This document shows, piece after piece, positions 1 to 8,786 of a stretch of 34,744 nucleotides of DNA. This DNA is from an uncultured Opitutia bacterium (GTDB lineage: Bacteria; Verrucomicrobiota; Verrucomicrobiia; Opitutales; Opitutaceae). The DNA is taken from the NCBI GenBank assembly GCA_903862955.1, contig CAIPAH010000028.1, positions 1 to 34,744 of the forward strand, written 5' to 3'. The notes beneath the pieces are model-generated. The model saw only the letters and a program-made list of their open reading frames with translations, ran no database searches and had not been told where the DNA came from. The stretch's first letter is position 1. The number at the start of each line of letters is the position of its first letter. Made by a program: the position numbers and the translations under genes.

Positions 1-1116
1 GAGATCCTCCCGACTTTCTCGCGCAAGCCGCTCTTCGGCTACCCGATCGTGGTCTTCTCGGGCGCGTCCATCGGCTTCCTCGGCTTCACCGTCTGGAGCC
101 ACCACATGTTCACCACGGGCATGGGCACCGTCGCCACCAAGGCGTTCGCCCTCGCCACCATGGCCATCGCGGTGCCGACCGGCGTCAAGATCTTCAACTG
201 GATCGGCACGCTCTGGGGCGGCCACCTGAAGATGCGCACGCCGATGATGTTCGCCCTCGGCTTCATCTGGATGTTCATGATCGGCGGCTTCTCCGGCGTG
301 ATGCACTCCGCCGCGCCCGCCGACGCCCAGCAGCAGGATAGCTATTTCGTCGTCGCCCACTTCCACTACGTCCTGATCGGGGGCTCCATCTTTGCGCTGC
401 TCGGCGGCATCCACTACTGGTTCCCGCTGATGTTCGGCCGCCGCGTCAGCGAGTTCTGGGGCAAGCTCTCGTTCTGGGTCATCTTCTGCGGCTTCAACAT
501 CACGTTCTTCCCGATGCATTTCCTCGGCCTGAACGGCATGCCGCGCCGCACGTTCACCTACGACGGCAACATGGGCTGGAGCACCGCGAATTTCATCGCG
601 ACCATCGGCGCGCTCATCCTCGGCGTCGGCATCGCGATCTACTTCTCCGTCGTCATCTACACGTACTTCAAGGGCGAGAAGGCCGGCGTCGACACCTGGG
701 ACGGCCGCACGCTCGAGTGGTCGATCCCGAGCCCGGTGCCGGAATATAACTTTGCCGTCATTCCGACCGTCCACGCCCGCGATGCCTACTGGTATGAGAA
801 GCACCACCAGGATGAAATCGCCAAGGAGAAGGCCGAGCACCACCAGGCCGAGGAAACGCACGGCGGCATCCACATGCCCTTCCAGTCGATCTATCCGCTG
901 GTCGCCAGCGTTGGCATCCTGATCGCCGCGATCGGCGTCACCGCCTTCGACAGCGATTGGTCTCACCCCGGCATCCATTGGAAGATGGGCCTGTCCCTCA
1001 CCGGCGGCGTCATCATGTTCCTCGGTATCTACCTCTGGGCCCTGGAAGGCGCCGAGGGCTACCATCTCCACCTCGATGACGACGGTCATGACGCCTCGTC
1101 CCACCCGAAGCACTGA
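1..1116 (+). CDS. ctaD: Cytochrome c oxidase subunit I, C-terminal part (5' end outside window)
   Basis: The catalytic membrane subunit of a haem-copper oxidase; it reduces O2 to water and pumps protons. The open frame runs from base 1 without a start, so only the last 371 residues are present. Visible signatures are the tandem CuB histidines in WSHHMFTTGM, the K-channel stretch with GVKIFNW, and AHFHYVL, whose two histidines are the high-spin and low-spin haem ligands. After the core, a charged His-rich linker leads to two more hydrophobic segments (about residues 295-350) and a His-rich tail. Such a C-terminal membrane extension is typical of caa3-type subunit I. The next gene, ctaE, starts 21 bases downstream, so this is one operon. 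Family assignment is very secure; the caa3 subtype is inferred from the extension and from ctaF and ctaG nearby. Confidence 0.97.
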   Translation, partial: EILPTFSRKPLFGYPIVVFSGASIGFLGFTVWSHHMFTTGMGTVATKAFALATMAIAVPTGVKIFNWIGTLWGGHLKMRTPMMFALGFIWMFMIGGFSGVMHSAAPADAQQQDSYFVVAHFHYVLIGGSIFALLGGIHYWFPLMFGRRVSEFWGKLSFWVIFCGFNITFFPMHFLGLNGMPRRTFTYDGNMGWSTANFIATIGALILGVGIAIYFSVVIYTYFKGEKAGVDTWDGRTLEWSIPSPVPEYNFAVIPTVHARDAYWYEKHHQDEIAKEKAEHHQAEETHGGIHMPFQSIYPLVASVGILIAAIGVTAFDSDWSHPGIHWKMGLSLTGGVIMFLGIYLWALEGAEGYHLHLDDDGHDASSHPKH

Positions 1117-1137
1117 GCCGACCCCCACCCTTTATCC

Positions 1138-1986
1138 ATGACCAGCCAAGCCGCCACCGGGGCCATTGATCACCATCACGATCACACAACGTCGACCGGC
1201 ATTCCGAACAAGAAGCTCCTCATGTGGGCTTTCCTGGCCTCGGATTGCATGTTCTTCGGTACGCTGATCTCCACGCATCTCATCTACCGGCTGCACCCTC
1301 CCGCCGGCAACCCGGTGCCACGGCAGGTCTTCGACATCCCGCTGACGTCGTTCTCGACGTTCATCCTCCTGATGTCGTCGCTGATGATGGCCCTCGCGGT
1401 GAACGCCATCCAGAAGGGCAATCTCAAGAGCATGCGCTTCTCGCTGCTCACGACGATCCTCTTTGGCTCGATCTTCCTCGGCTGCCAGGTGTTCGAGTTC
1501 AACAACTTCGTGTTCGAACATCACATGACGATCACGAACAGCATCCTCGGCACGACGTTCTTCACCCTCACGGGCACGCACGGCACGCACGTGGCGATCG
1601 GCGTCCTCTGGCTGGGCCTGATGTATGTCCGCTCCTACAAGTCCGCCACCGGCGAAGGCCTGTGGCTCACCACCCTCCTGCACGTCGTCGCGCTGGTCGC
1701 GGCCGTGCTCCTCTCGATGAAGCTGGTCCTGTCGGTCGTCTGGGGCCTGCAAGCCCACGGTTGGAGCGGCGCCACCCTCGCGGGCGTCGCCAGCGCGCAG
1801 TGGCTCGTGATCGTCGGCGCCGTCATCGCCTACAGCGCGCTCCGCTGGTTCGCGCGTCCCGCCGGCCCGGTGCAGTTTGACCAGTCCAACGCCGTCGACG
1901 TCGAGTCGATGGGCCTCTACTGGCACTTCGTCGACATTGTCTGGATCGTGATCTTCACCGCCGTTTACCTGCTCGAATACCTCTGA
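1138..1986 (+). CDS. ctaE: Cytochrome c oxidase subunit III
   Basis: Membrane subunit III of the haem-copper oxidase, which stabilises subunit I and its proton uptake. The 282 residues contain an N-terminal His-rich soluble stretch (HHHDH), then about seven hydrophobic helices. Typical motifs are FLASDCMFFGTLISTHLIYR in the first helix, LTGTHGTHVAIGVLWLG (the conserved THG...H stretch) in the middle, and YWHFVDIVWIVIFTAVYLLEYL at the end. The ATG at 1138 follows ctaD by 21 bases and has no clear Shine-Dalgarno sequence; no better in-frame start is seen. The stop is 2 bases before the ctaF start, which indicates translational coupling. Length and motifs match the family. Confidence 0.96.
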   Translation: MTSQAATGAIDHHHDHTTSTGIPNKKLLMWAFLASDCMFFGTLISTHLIYRLHPPAGNPVPRQVFDIPLTSFSTFILLMSSLMMALAVNAIQKGNLKSMRFSLLTTILFGSIFLGCQVFEFNNFVFEHHMTITNSILGTTFFTLTGTHGTHVAIGVLWLGLMYVRSYKSATGEGLWLTTLLHVVALVAAVLLSMKLVLSVVWGLQAHGWSGATLAGVASAQWLVIVGAVIAYSALRWFARPAGPVQFDQSNAVDVESMGLYWHFVDIVWIVIFTAVYLLEYL

Positions 1987-1988
1987 CC

Positions 1989-2357
1989 ATGAGCGACTCC
2001 TCCCACTCTCCCGCCGCCGGCCACGCCGCCGAAGAAAGCAAATTTGCCGCCTACGTGCAGATCGCGATGCTCCTCGCCGTCATCACCGGCGTCGAGATCG
2101 CCGTGATCGGCCTGCCCTTCGCCAAGTGGCTGCTCGTCAGCGTGCTCGTGGTGCTTTCCGCCGTGAAGTTCATGTTCGTTATCTTCTACTTCATGCACCT
2201 GCGGTGGGACAAAGTGTTCTGCACCATCCTCTTCTTCATCGGGCTCATCCTCGCCGGTGGCACGATGTGGGCGCTGCTGCAGCTCTTCTCCACGGAAAAC
2301 AGCATCCCGCTGTCCGTCGCCGTCAACACCCTGGCGGATCTCAGCCGGCTCGTCTGA
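1989..2357 (+). CDS. ctaF: Cytochrome c oxidase subunit IV, prokaryotic type
   Basis: A 122-residue membrane protein of the bacterial COX4 type, a small accessory subunit of caa3 or bo-type oxidases. It has a short soluble N-terminus, then three hydrophobic segments at about residues 22-42, 46-68 and 77-97. The stretch KFMFVIFYFMHLRWDK between helices two and three is the conserved signature of the family. It starts 2 bases after the ctaE stop. A strong hairpin with a T-run follows, so most oxidase transcripts should end here. The family call rests on the motif and on operon position. Confidence 0.92.
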   Translation: MSDSSHSPAAGHAAEESKFAAYVQIAMLLAVITGVEIAVIGLPFAKWLLVSVLVVLSAVKFMFVIFYFMHLRWDKVFCTILFFIGLILAGGTMWALLQLFSTENSIPLSVAVNTLADLSRLV

Positions 2358-2385
2358 CGCCGCCCTGGAATCCCCGGTTTTCCCT

Positions 2386-2411
2386 GGCGGCCGCTCGGCC
2401 GCCTTTTTTTT
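2386..2411 (+). terminator. Rho-independent terminator after ctaF, abutting ctaG
   Basis: A perfect 7-bp stem (GGCGGCC/GGCCGCC) with loop GCTC is followed directly by eight T residues. It lies 28 bases past the ctaF stop, and its T-run ends three bases before the ctaG ATG. Confidence 0.85.
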
Positions 2412-2414
2412 CCC

Positions 2415-3200
2415 ATGATTGACTGGCGCCACTGGCACAACGAACCGCTTCTCGTCGGCGGACTGGTCTTCGCCGGCTGGCTGTGGGCCATCCTCGCCGG
2501 ACCGCTCCGCGCCCGGCTCGCTCCCCGCGAACCCTATCCGCGGCGGGAGGCGTGGTTTTTCTATTCGGCTCTGGTTCTCTTTTACTTGGCTGTCGGCTCC
2601 CCGCTGGACCAGATCGGCGAGCGCTTCCTGTTCAGCGCGCACATGGCCCAGCATCTGGTCATCATGTATCCCGCGCCCGTGCTGCTGTTGTGCGGTCTGC
2701 CGTGGTGGATGATTGACGCTGCCCTGGACCATCCCAACGCCCGCCGGTCGCTGCGGCTGATACTGGGTCCGCTGGGGTGCGGCGTGATCTCCACGCTCGT
2801 GATCAGCTTGTGGCACATGCCCTGGCTCTACGAATGGGCGCTGCAGGACAAGGTCATCCACGTGGTCGAGCATCTCATGTTTTTCGGGGCCTCCGTGCTG
2901 TTCTGGTGGCCGATCCTCAGCCCGTCGCGCGCGTTTCCGCCGGTCAGCTACGCCAGCCGCATGCTCTACATTTTTTGCCTCGAGGTCGCGATGACGCCCC
3001 TCTTCGCCTACGTCACCTTTTCGGACAACACGCTTTACGCCACCTACGAATATGCGCCGCGCCTGTTCGAGAACTTCACGCCCGGCGACGACCAGACCAT
3101 GGCCGGCGCAATGATGAAGCTCACCAGCATGTTCGTCTCGATCCTGGCCTTTGGGCTTTGCTTTTTCCGTTGGGCAGAAACCAACCGGGACCAGAAGTAG
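2415..3200 (+). CDS. ctaG: Cytochrome c oxidase assembly factor CtaG (caa3 type)
   Basis: A polytopic inner-membrane protein of the Caa3_CtaG family, needed for correct assembly of caa3 oxidase, probably CuB delivery. The 261 residues hold about seven hydrophobic segments. Characteristic features are a HMAQHLVIMYPAPVLLLCGLP stretch with conserved histidines near residue 78, the SLWHMPWLYEWAL motif near 133, and EHLMFFGASVLFWWP near 153. The ATG at 2415 sits immediately after an intrinsic terminator and has no Shine-Dalgarno sequence; later in-frame starts would cut the first membrane helix. Its position behind ctaDEF fits the assembly role. This is not the unrelated CtaG/Cox11 family of Proteobacteria. 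Confidence 0.93.
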   Translation: MIDWRHWHNEPLLVGGLVFAGWLWAILAGPLRARLAPREPYPRREAWFFYSALVLFYLAVGSPLDQIGERFLFSAHMAQHLVIMYPAPVLLLCGLPWWMIDAALDHPNARRSLRLILGPLGCGVISTLVISLWHMPWLYEWALQDKVIHVVEHLMFFGASVLFWWPILSPSRAFPPVSYASRMLYIFCLEVAMTPLFAYVTFSDNTLYATYEYAPRLFENFTPGDDQTMAGAMMKLTSMFVSILAFGLCFFRWAETNRDQK

Positions 3201-3223
3201 GCGCCGCCGCCACGCTCCCCGCC

Positions 3224-3260
3224 AAAACAAAACCGGCCGGCCGCGGGTGCGGCCGGCCGG
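3224..3260 (-). terminator. Terminator of cysK; hairpin shared with ctaG
   Basis: A perfect 12-bp palindromic stem (3233-3244 with 3249-3260, loop GGGT) is followed on the minus strand by TTTTGTTTT. It ends the minus-strand sulfur block just past the cysK stop. On the plus strand the hairpin lies behind ctaG but has no T-run after it. Confidence 0.85.
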
Positions 3261-3282
3261 TGGCTTGGAACCTGGCGCAAAC

Positions 3283-4266
3283 TCAGGCTTTCGCGGCCGG
3301 GATGATGTCCTCCAGCGAGTCCGTCTCGGGGCTGACATCGGCGAACAGCCACGTCGAGAGGTAGCGCTCGCTGCTCGACGGGACGATCACGACGATCTGC
3401 TTGCCCTTGTTCTCGGGCCGCTTGGCGAGCTGGATCGCCGCCCAGATGGCCGCACCGGACGAGATGCCGACCGGGATGCCGTCCTGCTGGTTCACCTGCT
3501 TGGAAATCGGCCCGGAATCGGCCTCCTTCACGCGAATGACCTCGTCGTAGATCTTGGTGTTGAGGATGGCGGGCACGAAGCCGGCGCCGATGCCCTGCAG
3601 CTTGTGCGGGCCGGGCTGGCCGCCGGACAGGATGGGCGACGCGTCGGGCTCGACGGCGACGATCTTGAGGGACGCCTTGCGCGGCTTAAGCACCTCGCCG
3701 ACACCGGTGATGGTGCCGCCGGTGCCGATGCCGGACACGATGATGTCCACCTTGCCGTCGGTATCGCGCCAGATTTCCTCCGCGGTCGTGCGGCGGTGAA
3801 CGGCCGGATTGGCCGGATTGGCGAACTGCTGCAGGATGACGCTGTTCGGGATCTTGGACTGGAGCTCCTCCGCCTTGGCGATGGCGCCCTTCATGCCCTT
3901 CGGCCCTTCGGTGAGGACGAGGCGCGCGCCGAGGATCTTGAGCAGCTTGCGGCGCTCGGTGCTCATCGTCTCGGGCATCGTCAGGATGAGCTTGAGGCCC
4001 TTGGCGGCAGCCACGAAGGCCAAGGCGATGCCGGTGTTGCCGCTCGTCGGCTCAATCAGGACCGTCTGCTGGTTGATTTTGCCGGACTTCAGCGCGTCGT
4101 CGATCATCGCCAGGCCAATGCGGTCCTTGACGCTCGAAAGCGGGTTGAAGAACTCCAATTTCAGCAGGATCTCAGCCTGCGCGCCATGGGCGGCCGCGGT
4201 GCGGTTGAGGCGCACGAGCGGGGTGTTGCCGATGGTTTCCGTGATGTCGTTGTATATTTTAGCCAT
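3283..4266 (-). CDS. cysK: Cysteine synthase A (O-acetylserine sulfhydrylase)
   Basis: A cytosolic PLP enzyme that makes L-cysteine from O-acetyl-L-serine and sulfide, the last step of sulfate assimilation. It has 327 residues, a normal family length. [10 protein letters not shown] lies at about residue 13. The PLP lysine is in [11 protein letters not shown] at about residue 47. [16 protein letters not shown] is the substrate/PLP asparagine loop, [12 protein letters not shown] binds the phosphate, and SSGAA is at the C-terminal PLP site. It is the last gene of the minus-strand block, 33 bases after cysA. It could in principle be a cysM-like or cystathionine-forming relative, but the motifs and context favour CysK. 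Confidence 0.96.
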   Translation of the reverse strand: MAKIYNDITETIGNTPLVRLNRTAAAHGAQAEILLKLEFFNPLSSVKDRIGLAMIDDALKSGKINQQTVLIEPTSGNTGIALAFVAAAKGLKLILTMPETMSTERRKLLKILGARLVLTEGPKGMKGAIAKAEELQSKIPNSVILQQFANPANPAVHRRTTAEEIWRDTDGKVDIIVSGIGTGGTITGVGEVLKPRKASLKIVAVEPDASPILSGGQPGPHKLQGIGAGFVPAILNTKIYDEVIRVKEADSGPISKQVNQQDGIPVGISSGAAIWAAIQLAKRPENKGKQIVVIVPSSSERYLSTWLFADVSPETDSLEDIIPAAKA

Positions 4267-4299
4267 GATTTTGGGTGGGTTGAGTTGCGTGTTCTCGGG

Positions 4300-5355
4300 T
4301 CAAATTGCGTAGTCCTCGTCAAAGGAGTGTCCCTGGCGCAGGCGCACCCGGACGATGTCATTCAGGCCGATGCCGAGGGCCGTGAGTTGCGGGCGGGAAA
4401 TTTCGGCCTCCACGGTTTCGCGCGTCTGCACGAGTTCGACGGTGAGACGAGCCTGCGGGCCGGCCATGTGCAAATACCGCACGACCGCCAATGCCCCGAA
4501 GGCGCCCGGGCTGTCGGGGACGAGTTCGATGTCGTGCGGCCGCACGTAAATCAAACCGTCACTCCCCTCGCGCGCCGCCGGAGCCGGATGGGCGCCCGCA
4601 TGGGCGAGTGCCTGGGCGCGGAGCATGTTCACATTGCCGAGAAACTGGTAAACGAAGGGCGAAGCCGGGCGGTCGTAGACTTCCTGCGGCGTGCCGACCT
4701 GCTCGACCTTCGCCTGGTTCATGATCACGACCTCGTCGGCGATCTCCAGCGCCTCTTCCTGGTCATGCGTCACGAAAACCGTCGTCAGGTGGATCTCCTC
4801 GTGGAACCGCCGCAGCCAGCGCCGCAGCTCCTTGCGCACCTTGGCATCGAGGGCGCCGAACGGCTCGTCCAGCAGCAGCACTTTCGGCTCGACCGCCAGC
4901 GCGCGGGCCAGCGCCACGCGCTGCCGCTGGCCGCCGGAGAGTTGCGTCGGGTAACGCGCGTCTAGTCCCTCAAGCTGCACGAGCTTGATCAACTTCTGGA
5001 CGCGGTCGGCGATCTCGGAACGGTTCGGCCGCTCGCGGCGGGAACGCACCTTCAGGCCGAAGGCGATGTTCTCGAACACCGTCATGTGCCGGAACAGCGC
5101 GTAGTGCTGGAAGACAAAGCCCACCTTGCGGCGGCCGGCCGAGACGTCGGTCACGTCCTCCCCGTGGAACAGGATCTTGCCGCTGCCCGGGTCGGCATGC
5201 TCGAGGCCCGCGATGATGCGCAGCAGCGTGGTCTTGCCCGAGCCGGACGGGCCGAGGAGGGCGACCAGCTTGCCGCGCGGCACGTGCAGGTCCACGCCGT
5301 CGAGGGCCGTGAACGAGCCGAACTTTTTGCGGATGTTGGAAACCTGGATGCTCAT
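4300..5355 (-). CDS. cysA: Sulfate/thiosulfate ABC transporter ATP-binding protein
   Basis: The cytosolic ATPase of the CysTWA sulfate importer. It has 351 residues from the ATG at 5355 ([15 protein letters not shown]). The open frame continues upstream inside cysW, but that part overlaps the real cysW frame. Walker [10 protein letters not shown] is at 35-43, the Q-loop follows in [11 protein letters not shown], the ABC signature is [15 protein letters not shown], Walker B is [12 protein letters not shown], and the switch histidine is in VTHDQEEAL. The last 100 or so residues form the TOBE-like regulatory region of CysA proteins ([10 protein letters not shown]). It follows cysW by 8 bases and precedes cysK. 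The specificity call rests on context as well as sequence. Confidence 0.95.
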   Translation of the reverse strand: MSIQVSNIRKKFGSFTALDGVDLHVPRGKLVALLGPSGSGKTTLLRIIAGLEHADPGSGKILFHGEDVTDVSAGRRKVGFVFQHYALFRHMTVFENIAFGLKVRSRRERPNRSEIADRVQKLIKLVQLEGLDARYPTQLSGGQRQRVALARALAVEPKVLLLDEPFGALDAKVRKELRRWLRRFHEEIHLTTVFVTHDQEEALEIADEVVIMNQAKVEQVGTPQEVYDRPASPFVYQFLGNVNMLRAQALAHAGAHPAPAAREGSDGLIYVRPHDIELVPDSPGAFGALAVVRYLHMAGPQARLTVELVQTRETVEAEISRPQLTALGIGLNDIVRVRLRQGHSFDEDYAI

Positions 5356-5363
5356 GCGGGTTA

Positions 5364-6242
5364 TCAGGCGCGGCTCCGGGCGTGGCGCCATTCCACGAGG
5401 CTCTTCAGGACGAGGGTGACGATCGCGAGCAGCGCCAGCAGCGAGGCGACGGCGAAGGCGGCGACGAAGTTGTATTCGTTGTAAAGGATCTCGACGTGCA
5501 ACGGCATGGTGTTGGTTTCGCCGCGGATGTGTCCGCTGACGACCGAGACGGCGCCGAATTCGCCCATCGCGCGGGCATTGCAGAGAATGACGCCGTAAAG
5601 CAGGCCCCACTTGATGTTGGGCAGCGTCACCCGCCAGAAAGTCTGCCAGCCGTTGGCGCCCAGCGTGATCGCCGCGTATTCCTCGTCCGAGCCCTGCGCC
5701 TGCATCAGCGGGATGAGTTCGCGGGCGATGATGGGAAACGTGACGAACGTCGTGGCCAGCACGATGCCGGGCACGGCGAAGATGACCTTCAGGTTGTGCT
5801 CGATGAGCCAGCCGCCAAACCAGCCCTGCAGGCCGAAGACCAGCACGTAAATCAGGCCGGAGATGACGGGCGAGACGGCAAACGGCAGGTCGATCAGCGT
5901 CGTGAGCACGCTCTTGCCGCGGAAATTGAACTTGGCGATCAGCCACGCCGCCGAGATGCCAAACACCAGGTTCGCTGGCACGGCAATGGCCGCGGTCAGC
6001 AAGGTCAGCTTGATCGAAGCCAGGGCGTCGGGGTCCGAAAATGACGCCAAATACGCGCGCAGGCCGTGGCGGAGCGCCTCGGCAAAGACCGCAACGAGCG
6101 GCAGCACGAGGAAGAATCCGAGAAACAGCAGCGCGATCGTGGTGAGCGTCCAGCGCACCCAGCGCGCGTCATGCGTCGCGCGCGGCGCAGTCGAGGACGG
6201 CGTTGGGAGGGTGCTGAGGGTGCTCGTGACGCTGGCGGCCAT
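5364..6242 (-). CDS. cysW: Sulfate ABC transporter permease CysW
   Basis: One of two membrane permeases of the sulfate importer; 292 residues with about six transmembrane helices. The EAA loop that docks on CysA reads [30 protein letters not shown], with the canonical EAA-G-I-LP pattern relaxed. [33 protein letters not shown] is the highly conserved CysW stretch. The ATG at 6242 directly follows the cysT stop codon with no spacer, so translation is likely coupled. The C-terminal end lies 8 bases before the cysA start. Confidence 0.95.
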   Translation of the reverse strand: MAASVTSTLSTLPTPSSTAPRATHDARWVRWTLTTIALLFLGFFLVLPLVAVFAEALRHGLRAYLASFSDPDALASIKLTLLTAAIAVPANLVFGISAAWLIAKFNFRGKSVLTTLIDLPFAVSPVISGLIYVLVFGLQGWFGGWLIEHNLKVIFAVPGIVLATTFVTFPIIARELIPLMQAQGSDEEYAAITLGANGWQTFWRVTLPNIKWGLLYGVILCNARAMGEFGAVSVVSGHIRGETNTMPLHVEILYNEYNFVAAFAVASLLALLAIVTLVLKSLVEWRHARSRA

Positions 6243-7076
6243 TTAGACGCGGTGAAAACGGCGGCTCCATTTTTGGAGCAGGTTGATGAGCAGCAAGGTG
6301 GAAAAAGACGCGATCAGCAGCACCACCGCAATGGCGGTCGCGCCGTGGTAATCGTACTGCTCGAGCTTGGTCATGATGAGCAGCGGCGTGATCTCCGTGC
6401 GCATCGGCATGTTGCCGGAGATGAACACCACCGAGCCGTATTCCCCGAGCGCGCGCGCAAACGCCAGGGCAAAGCCCGTCAGTAGCGCCGGCAGCAATTC
6501 CGGCAGGATCACGCGCGTGATCGTCTGCCAGCGGTTCGCTCCGAGGCAGGCCGAGGCCTCCTCCAGTTCCGGCTCAAGTTCCTGCAGGACGGGTTGCAGC
6601 GTGCGCACGACGAACGGCAGCCCGATGAATGTCAGCGCAACGAAAACCCCGAGCTGCGTGTAGGCGACCTTGATGCCGGCCGGCTCAAGCCACTGCCCCA
6701 CCCAGCCGTTCTTCGCGTAGATCGCCGTAAGCGCGATGCCGGCGACGGCTGTGGGCAGCGCGAACGGGAGATCCACCAGCGCGTCCACGACGCGCCGGCC
6801 CGGAAAGGAATAACGCACCAGGACCCAGGCGACGAGCAGGCCGAAGGCCGCGTTGACCAGGCCCGCGGCCAGCGAGGCGCCGAAGCTCAACCGATAGGAG
6901 GCCAGCACCCGCGGCGACGCGACCGCCGACACGAAATCGGCCCAACTCATTCCCGCGGTCTTGATGAACGCCGCCGCCAGCGGGATGAGCACGATCAGGC
7001 TCAGATACGTCAGCGTGAAGCCGAGCGAAAGCCCGAAGCCTGGCAGGATGGATCGTGGGGCGCGGACGGAGGACAT
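6243..7076 (-). CDS. cysT: Sulfate ABC transporter permease CysT
   Basis: Partner permease of CysW (also called CysU); 277 residues with six predicted helices. The EAA-type loop reads [33 protein letters not shown]. It is followed by the family signature [50 protein letters not shown] at the N-terminus is typical of CysT. The start ATG overlaps the stop of the M14 gene by one base (TGATG), an arrangement that implies coupled translation with that peptidase gene. Confidence 0.95.
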   Translation of the reverse strand: MSSVRAPRSILPGFGLSLGFTLTYLSLIVLIPLAAAFIKTAGMSWADFVSAVASPRVLASYRLSFGASLAAGLVNAAFGLLVAWVLVRYSFPGRRVVDALVDLPFALPTAVAGIALTAIYAKNGWVGQWLEPAGIKVAYTQLGVFVALTFIGLPFVVRTLQPVLQELEPELEEASACLGANRWQTITRVILPELLPALLTGFALAFARALGEYGSVVFISGNMPMRTEITPLLIMTKLEQYDYHGATAIAVVLLIASFSTLLLINLLQKWSRRFHRV

Positions 7077-7882
7077 CAGAGATCTTGGGCGTAGGCGGCA
7101 AACCCGCGATAGGTCGCGAGCATCGAAAGCAAAGCAGCGTGCGTGGCCTCAATCTGCAACTCAAGCGGCGAGCGGGCTGGAGTCTCGAATATGACTTCAA
7201 AAGGTCGGGGTTTCTGCCCGGGCGGGGGCGCCAGAATACCCTTGAAACAGTCGCCAATGACGCCCTCGCAGGCGGCAAACCCGTCAATCACCGCCTGACA
7301 GTTGCGCGGCAGGATGAGTTCGGAAGCCTTCAGCGCCGGCGCCAGCAGCTCGTGGTTCAGCAGCCGGTCGTGCGCGTAACCGTAGAGCCCGTCGCTGCTG
7401 TCATCGGCGTGCAGCGCGATGATGCCGTCGAACACCTGCGTGCGCAGCTCCTCCTCAAGGATGCCAATCTCCGGATGGTCCGATCCGCGCCAAAACTCGC
7501 GGTTGAGATCGGCGCCGCGGCGGTTGTGTCGCGTGTCATCCTCGTAGCCGGTCGGATTGCAAACCGGATAGACCACCAGGTCATACCCCGCCGCCAGCGC
7601 GGGCTGCGCGGCGAGCGTTTGGAGCAGCTTGAGCAGCGCGCCCGACCCGGCGGGTTCGTCGCCATGCACGAGCGCAAACAGCCCGATCCGTTTCTGCGGG
7701 GTGCTCACCTCCGGCCCGAGAAACGTGAAACGCGGAATCGTGTAGCGCAGCGCCTCGAGCTGAAACGCGCCGGCCACGGTGCCGATGACGCTGCGACAAC
7801 TTTCCGCCAGCGCCAAAAACGGCCAGTAGAGCCGCCGTAGTTTGTGCGGATAGACCTCGGTGGGCTCGTTCAGCATGACCAT
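7076..7882 (-). CDS. M14-family zinc carboxypeptidase-like protein (active site intact)
   Basis: A 268-residue protein of the M14 / succinylglutamate-desuccinylase-like superfamily of zinc hydrolases. The active site is visible. HGDE at about residue 73 gives the first His and Glu zinc ligands. [12 protein letters not shown] at about 121-132 is the N-x-RG-x-DLNR substrate-binding motif. ALHADD at about 155 supplies the third zinc ligand. FETP at about 229 supplies the catalytic glutamate. No signal peptide is seen, so it should act in the cytosol. It sits between sbp and the cysTWA genes and overlaps the cysT start by one base. The substrate is unknown; a sulfur-related peptide or acyl-amino acid is a guess from context. 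The start could also be the ATG two codons later. Confidence 0.8.
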   Translation of the reverse strand: MVMLNEPTEVYPHKLRRLYWPFLALAESCRSVIGTVAGAFQLEALRYTIPRFTFLGPEVSTPQKRIGLFALVHGDEPAGSGALLKLLQTLAAQPALAAGYDLVVYPVCNPTGYEDDTRHNRRGADLNREFWRGSDHPEIGILEEELRTQVFDGIIALHADDSSDGLYGYAHDRLLNHELLAPALKASELILPRNCQAVIDGFAACEGVIGDCFKGILAPPPGQKPRPFEVIFETPARSPLELQIEATHAALLSMLATYRGFAAYAQDL

Positions 7883-7889
7883 GGAGGGG

Positions 7890-8714
7890 TTAGAGGTGCT
7901 GGCCGTAGGCCATGAAGCCGCGGTAGCGCAGCACGAAGCGCTTGAGAATCGAGGCCGCCGCCTCGCGCGTCAGCTCCGGTGACCACGCGGCCGGCAGGCG
8001 CAAGGTCAGTTCGAAGGGCTGGAACGGCACGTCGTCGGCCACGGTGAGCGGGCCATCGGTGACCGGCGCGGTGCTGGACGTCTCCCACCGCACCGGAAAC
8101 GGCGCGATCTCGTCGGACGTGATGAATTCCACCGCGGGCGTGGGATGCTCGACCGACGGGGCCGTGCGCAGGCGGACGGTGACGGCGTCATCGCCAGTCA
8201 TCTCCAGTTTCACAAAACCGTGGTAATTGCGCAGCCGCGCGTCCTGTTCCAGGAGGACAAGCTCGGGCGCGGTGGTGCGCGTCCAGTTTTCGCGGTCCAG
8301 CACCCGGCCCTCCTGCGCGCGGGCGAAGCCGAGCACGTCCACAAGCGGAAACAGCGAGAAATGCAGGCCGTGGCCGATCTCCGGCTCCAGGGCCAGGGCC
8401 TCGATGAAATGCAACAAGGCCAGCGTGCCGCGGAGGTCGCGGTGATCGAAGCCCGCGAGGAACGCGAGCCGCACCGAGGCTTCGGACGCGTGCGGTCCGA
8501 AGTAGACAAAACGGGGCAGCGGATGGACCCGGTTCTCATGGCGGACCGAGTCGAGGGGCGAGCCGAAGACATGGCTGGAGCGCTGGACGAGCCCGTAGAG
8601 GCTGGACAGCTGCTCGGCAAAGGCCGCCGGGAGCGAGAGCCCCGAGCCGGGCGCAAGCCGACGGGCGACCGTCGTGAAACGGGAGGGAAGGACTGAGCTC
8701 ATGATGGGAGGCAT
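7890..8714 (-). CDS. Catalytically dead paralogue of the neighbouring M14 peptidase
   Basis: A 274-residue protein that aligns by eye over its length with the next gene in the operon; compare YRGFMAYGQHL with [11 protein letters not shown] at the ends and the shared ALLxxxxxL helix. The zinc-site residues are gone. The HGDE position reads DHRD, so His is Asp and Glu is Asp. The third-ligand position (L-H in the active copy) is L-E. The catalytic FETP position reads LRLP. Of the [12 protein letters not shown] motif only a weak echo (EGRVLDRENW) is left. The frame is intact and its spacing from the next gene is 7 bases, so it is probably a maintained pseudoenzyme rather than decay. ATG at 8714 and at 8702 are both possible starts. 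Function is unknown. Confidence 0.7.
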   Translation of the reverse strand: MPPIMSSVLPSRFTTVARRLAPGSGLSLPAAFAEQLSSLYGLVQRSSHVFGSPLDSVRHENRVHPLPRFVYFGPHASEASVRLAFLAGFDHRDLRGTLALLHFIEALALEPEIGHGLHFSLFPLVDVLGFARAQEGRVLDRENWTRTTAPELVLLEQDARLRNYHGFVKLEMTGDDAVTVRLRTAPSVEHPTPAVEFITSDEIAPFPVRWETSSTAPVTDGPLTVADDVPFQPFELTLRLPAAWSPELTREAAASILKRFVLRYRGFMAYGQHL

Positions 8715-8730
8715 CAGGGTTGGAGGGATT

Positions 8731-8778
8731 CGCCCGCGGCGCGCGCGCCTGTCGCCCGGTAGCGCGCGCCAGTGGGCG
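8731..8778 (-). other. GC-rich intercistronic hairpin between sbp and the M14-like genes
   Basis: A perfect 9-bp stem (8738-8746 with 8762-8770) is flanked by a second pairing CGCCC/GGGCG (8731-8735 with 8774-8778). No T-run follows on the minus strand, so it is not a standard terminator. A role in mRNA stability or partial termination that raises sbp over the downstream genes is inference. Confidence 0.5.
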
Positions 8779-8786
8779 AAGGGTGG

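Noticed and set aside
3151-4965. Long plus-strand open frame (about 600 codons) across cysK and cysA
   Set aside because: It is antisense to two well-identified genes and has the Arg/Asp/Gly-rich composition of a high-GC shadow frame.
5356-5946. Upstream extension of the cysA frame
   Set aside because: It lies inside cysW, in another frame; the CysA domain begins at 5355.
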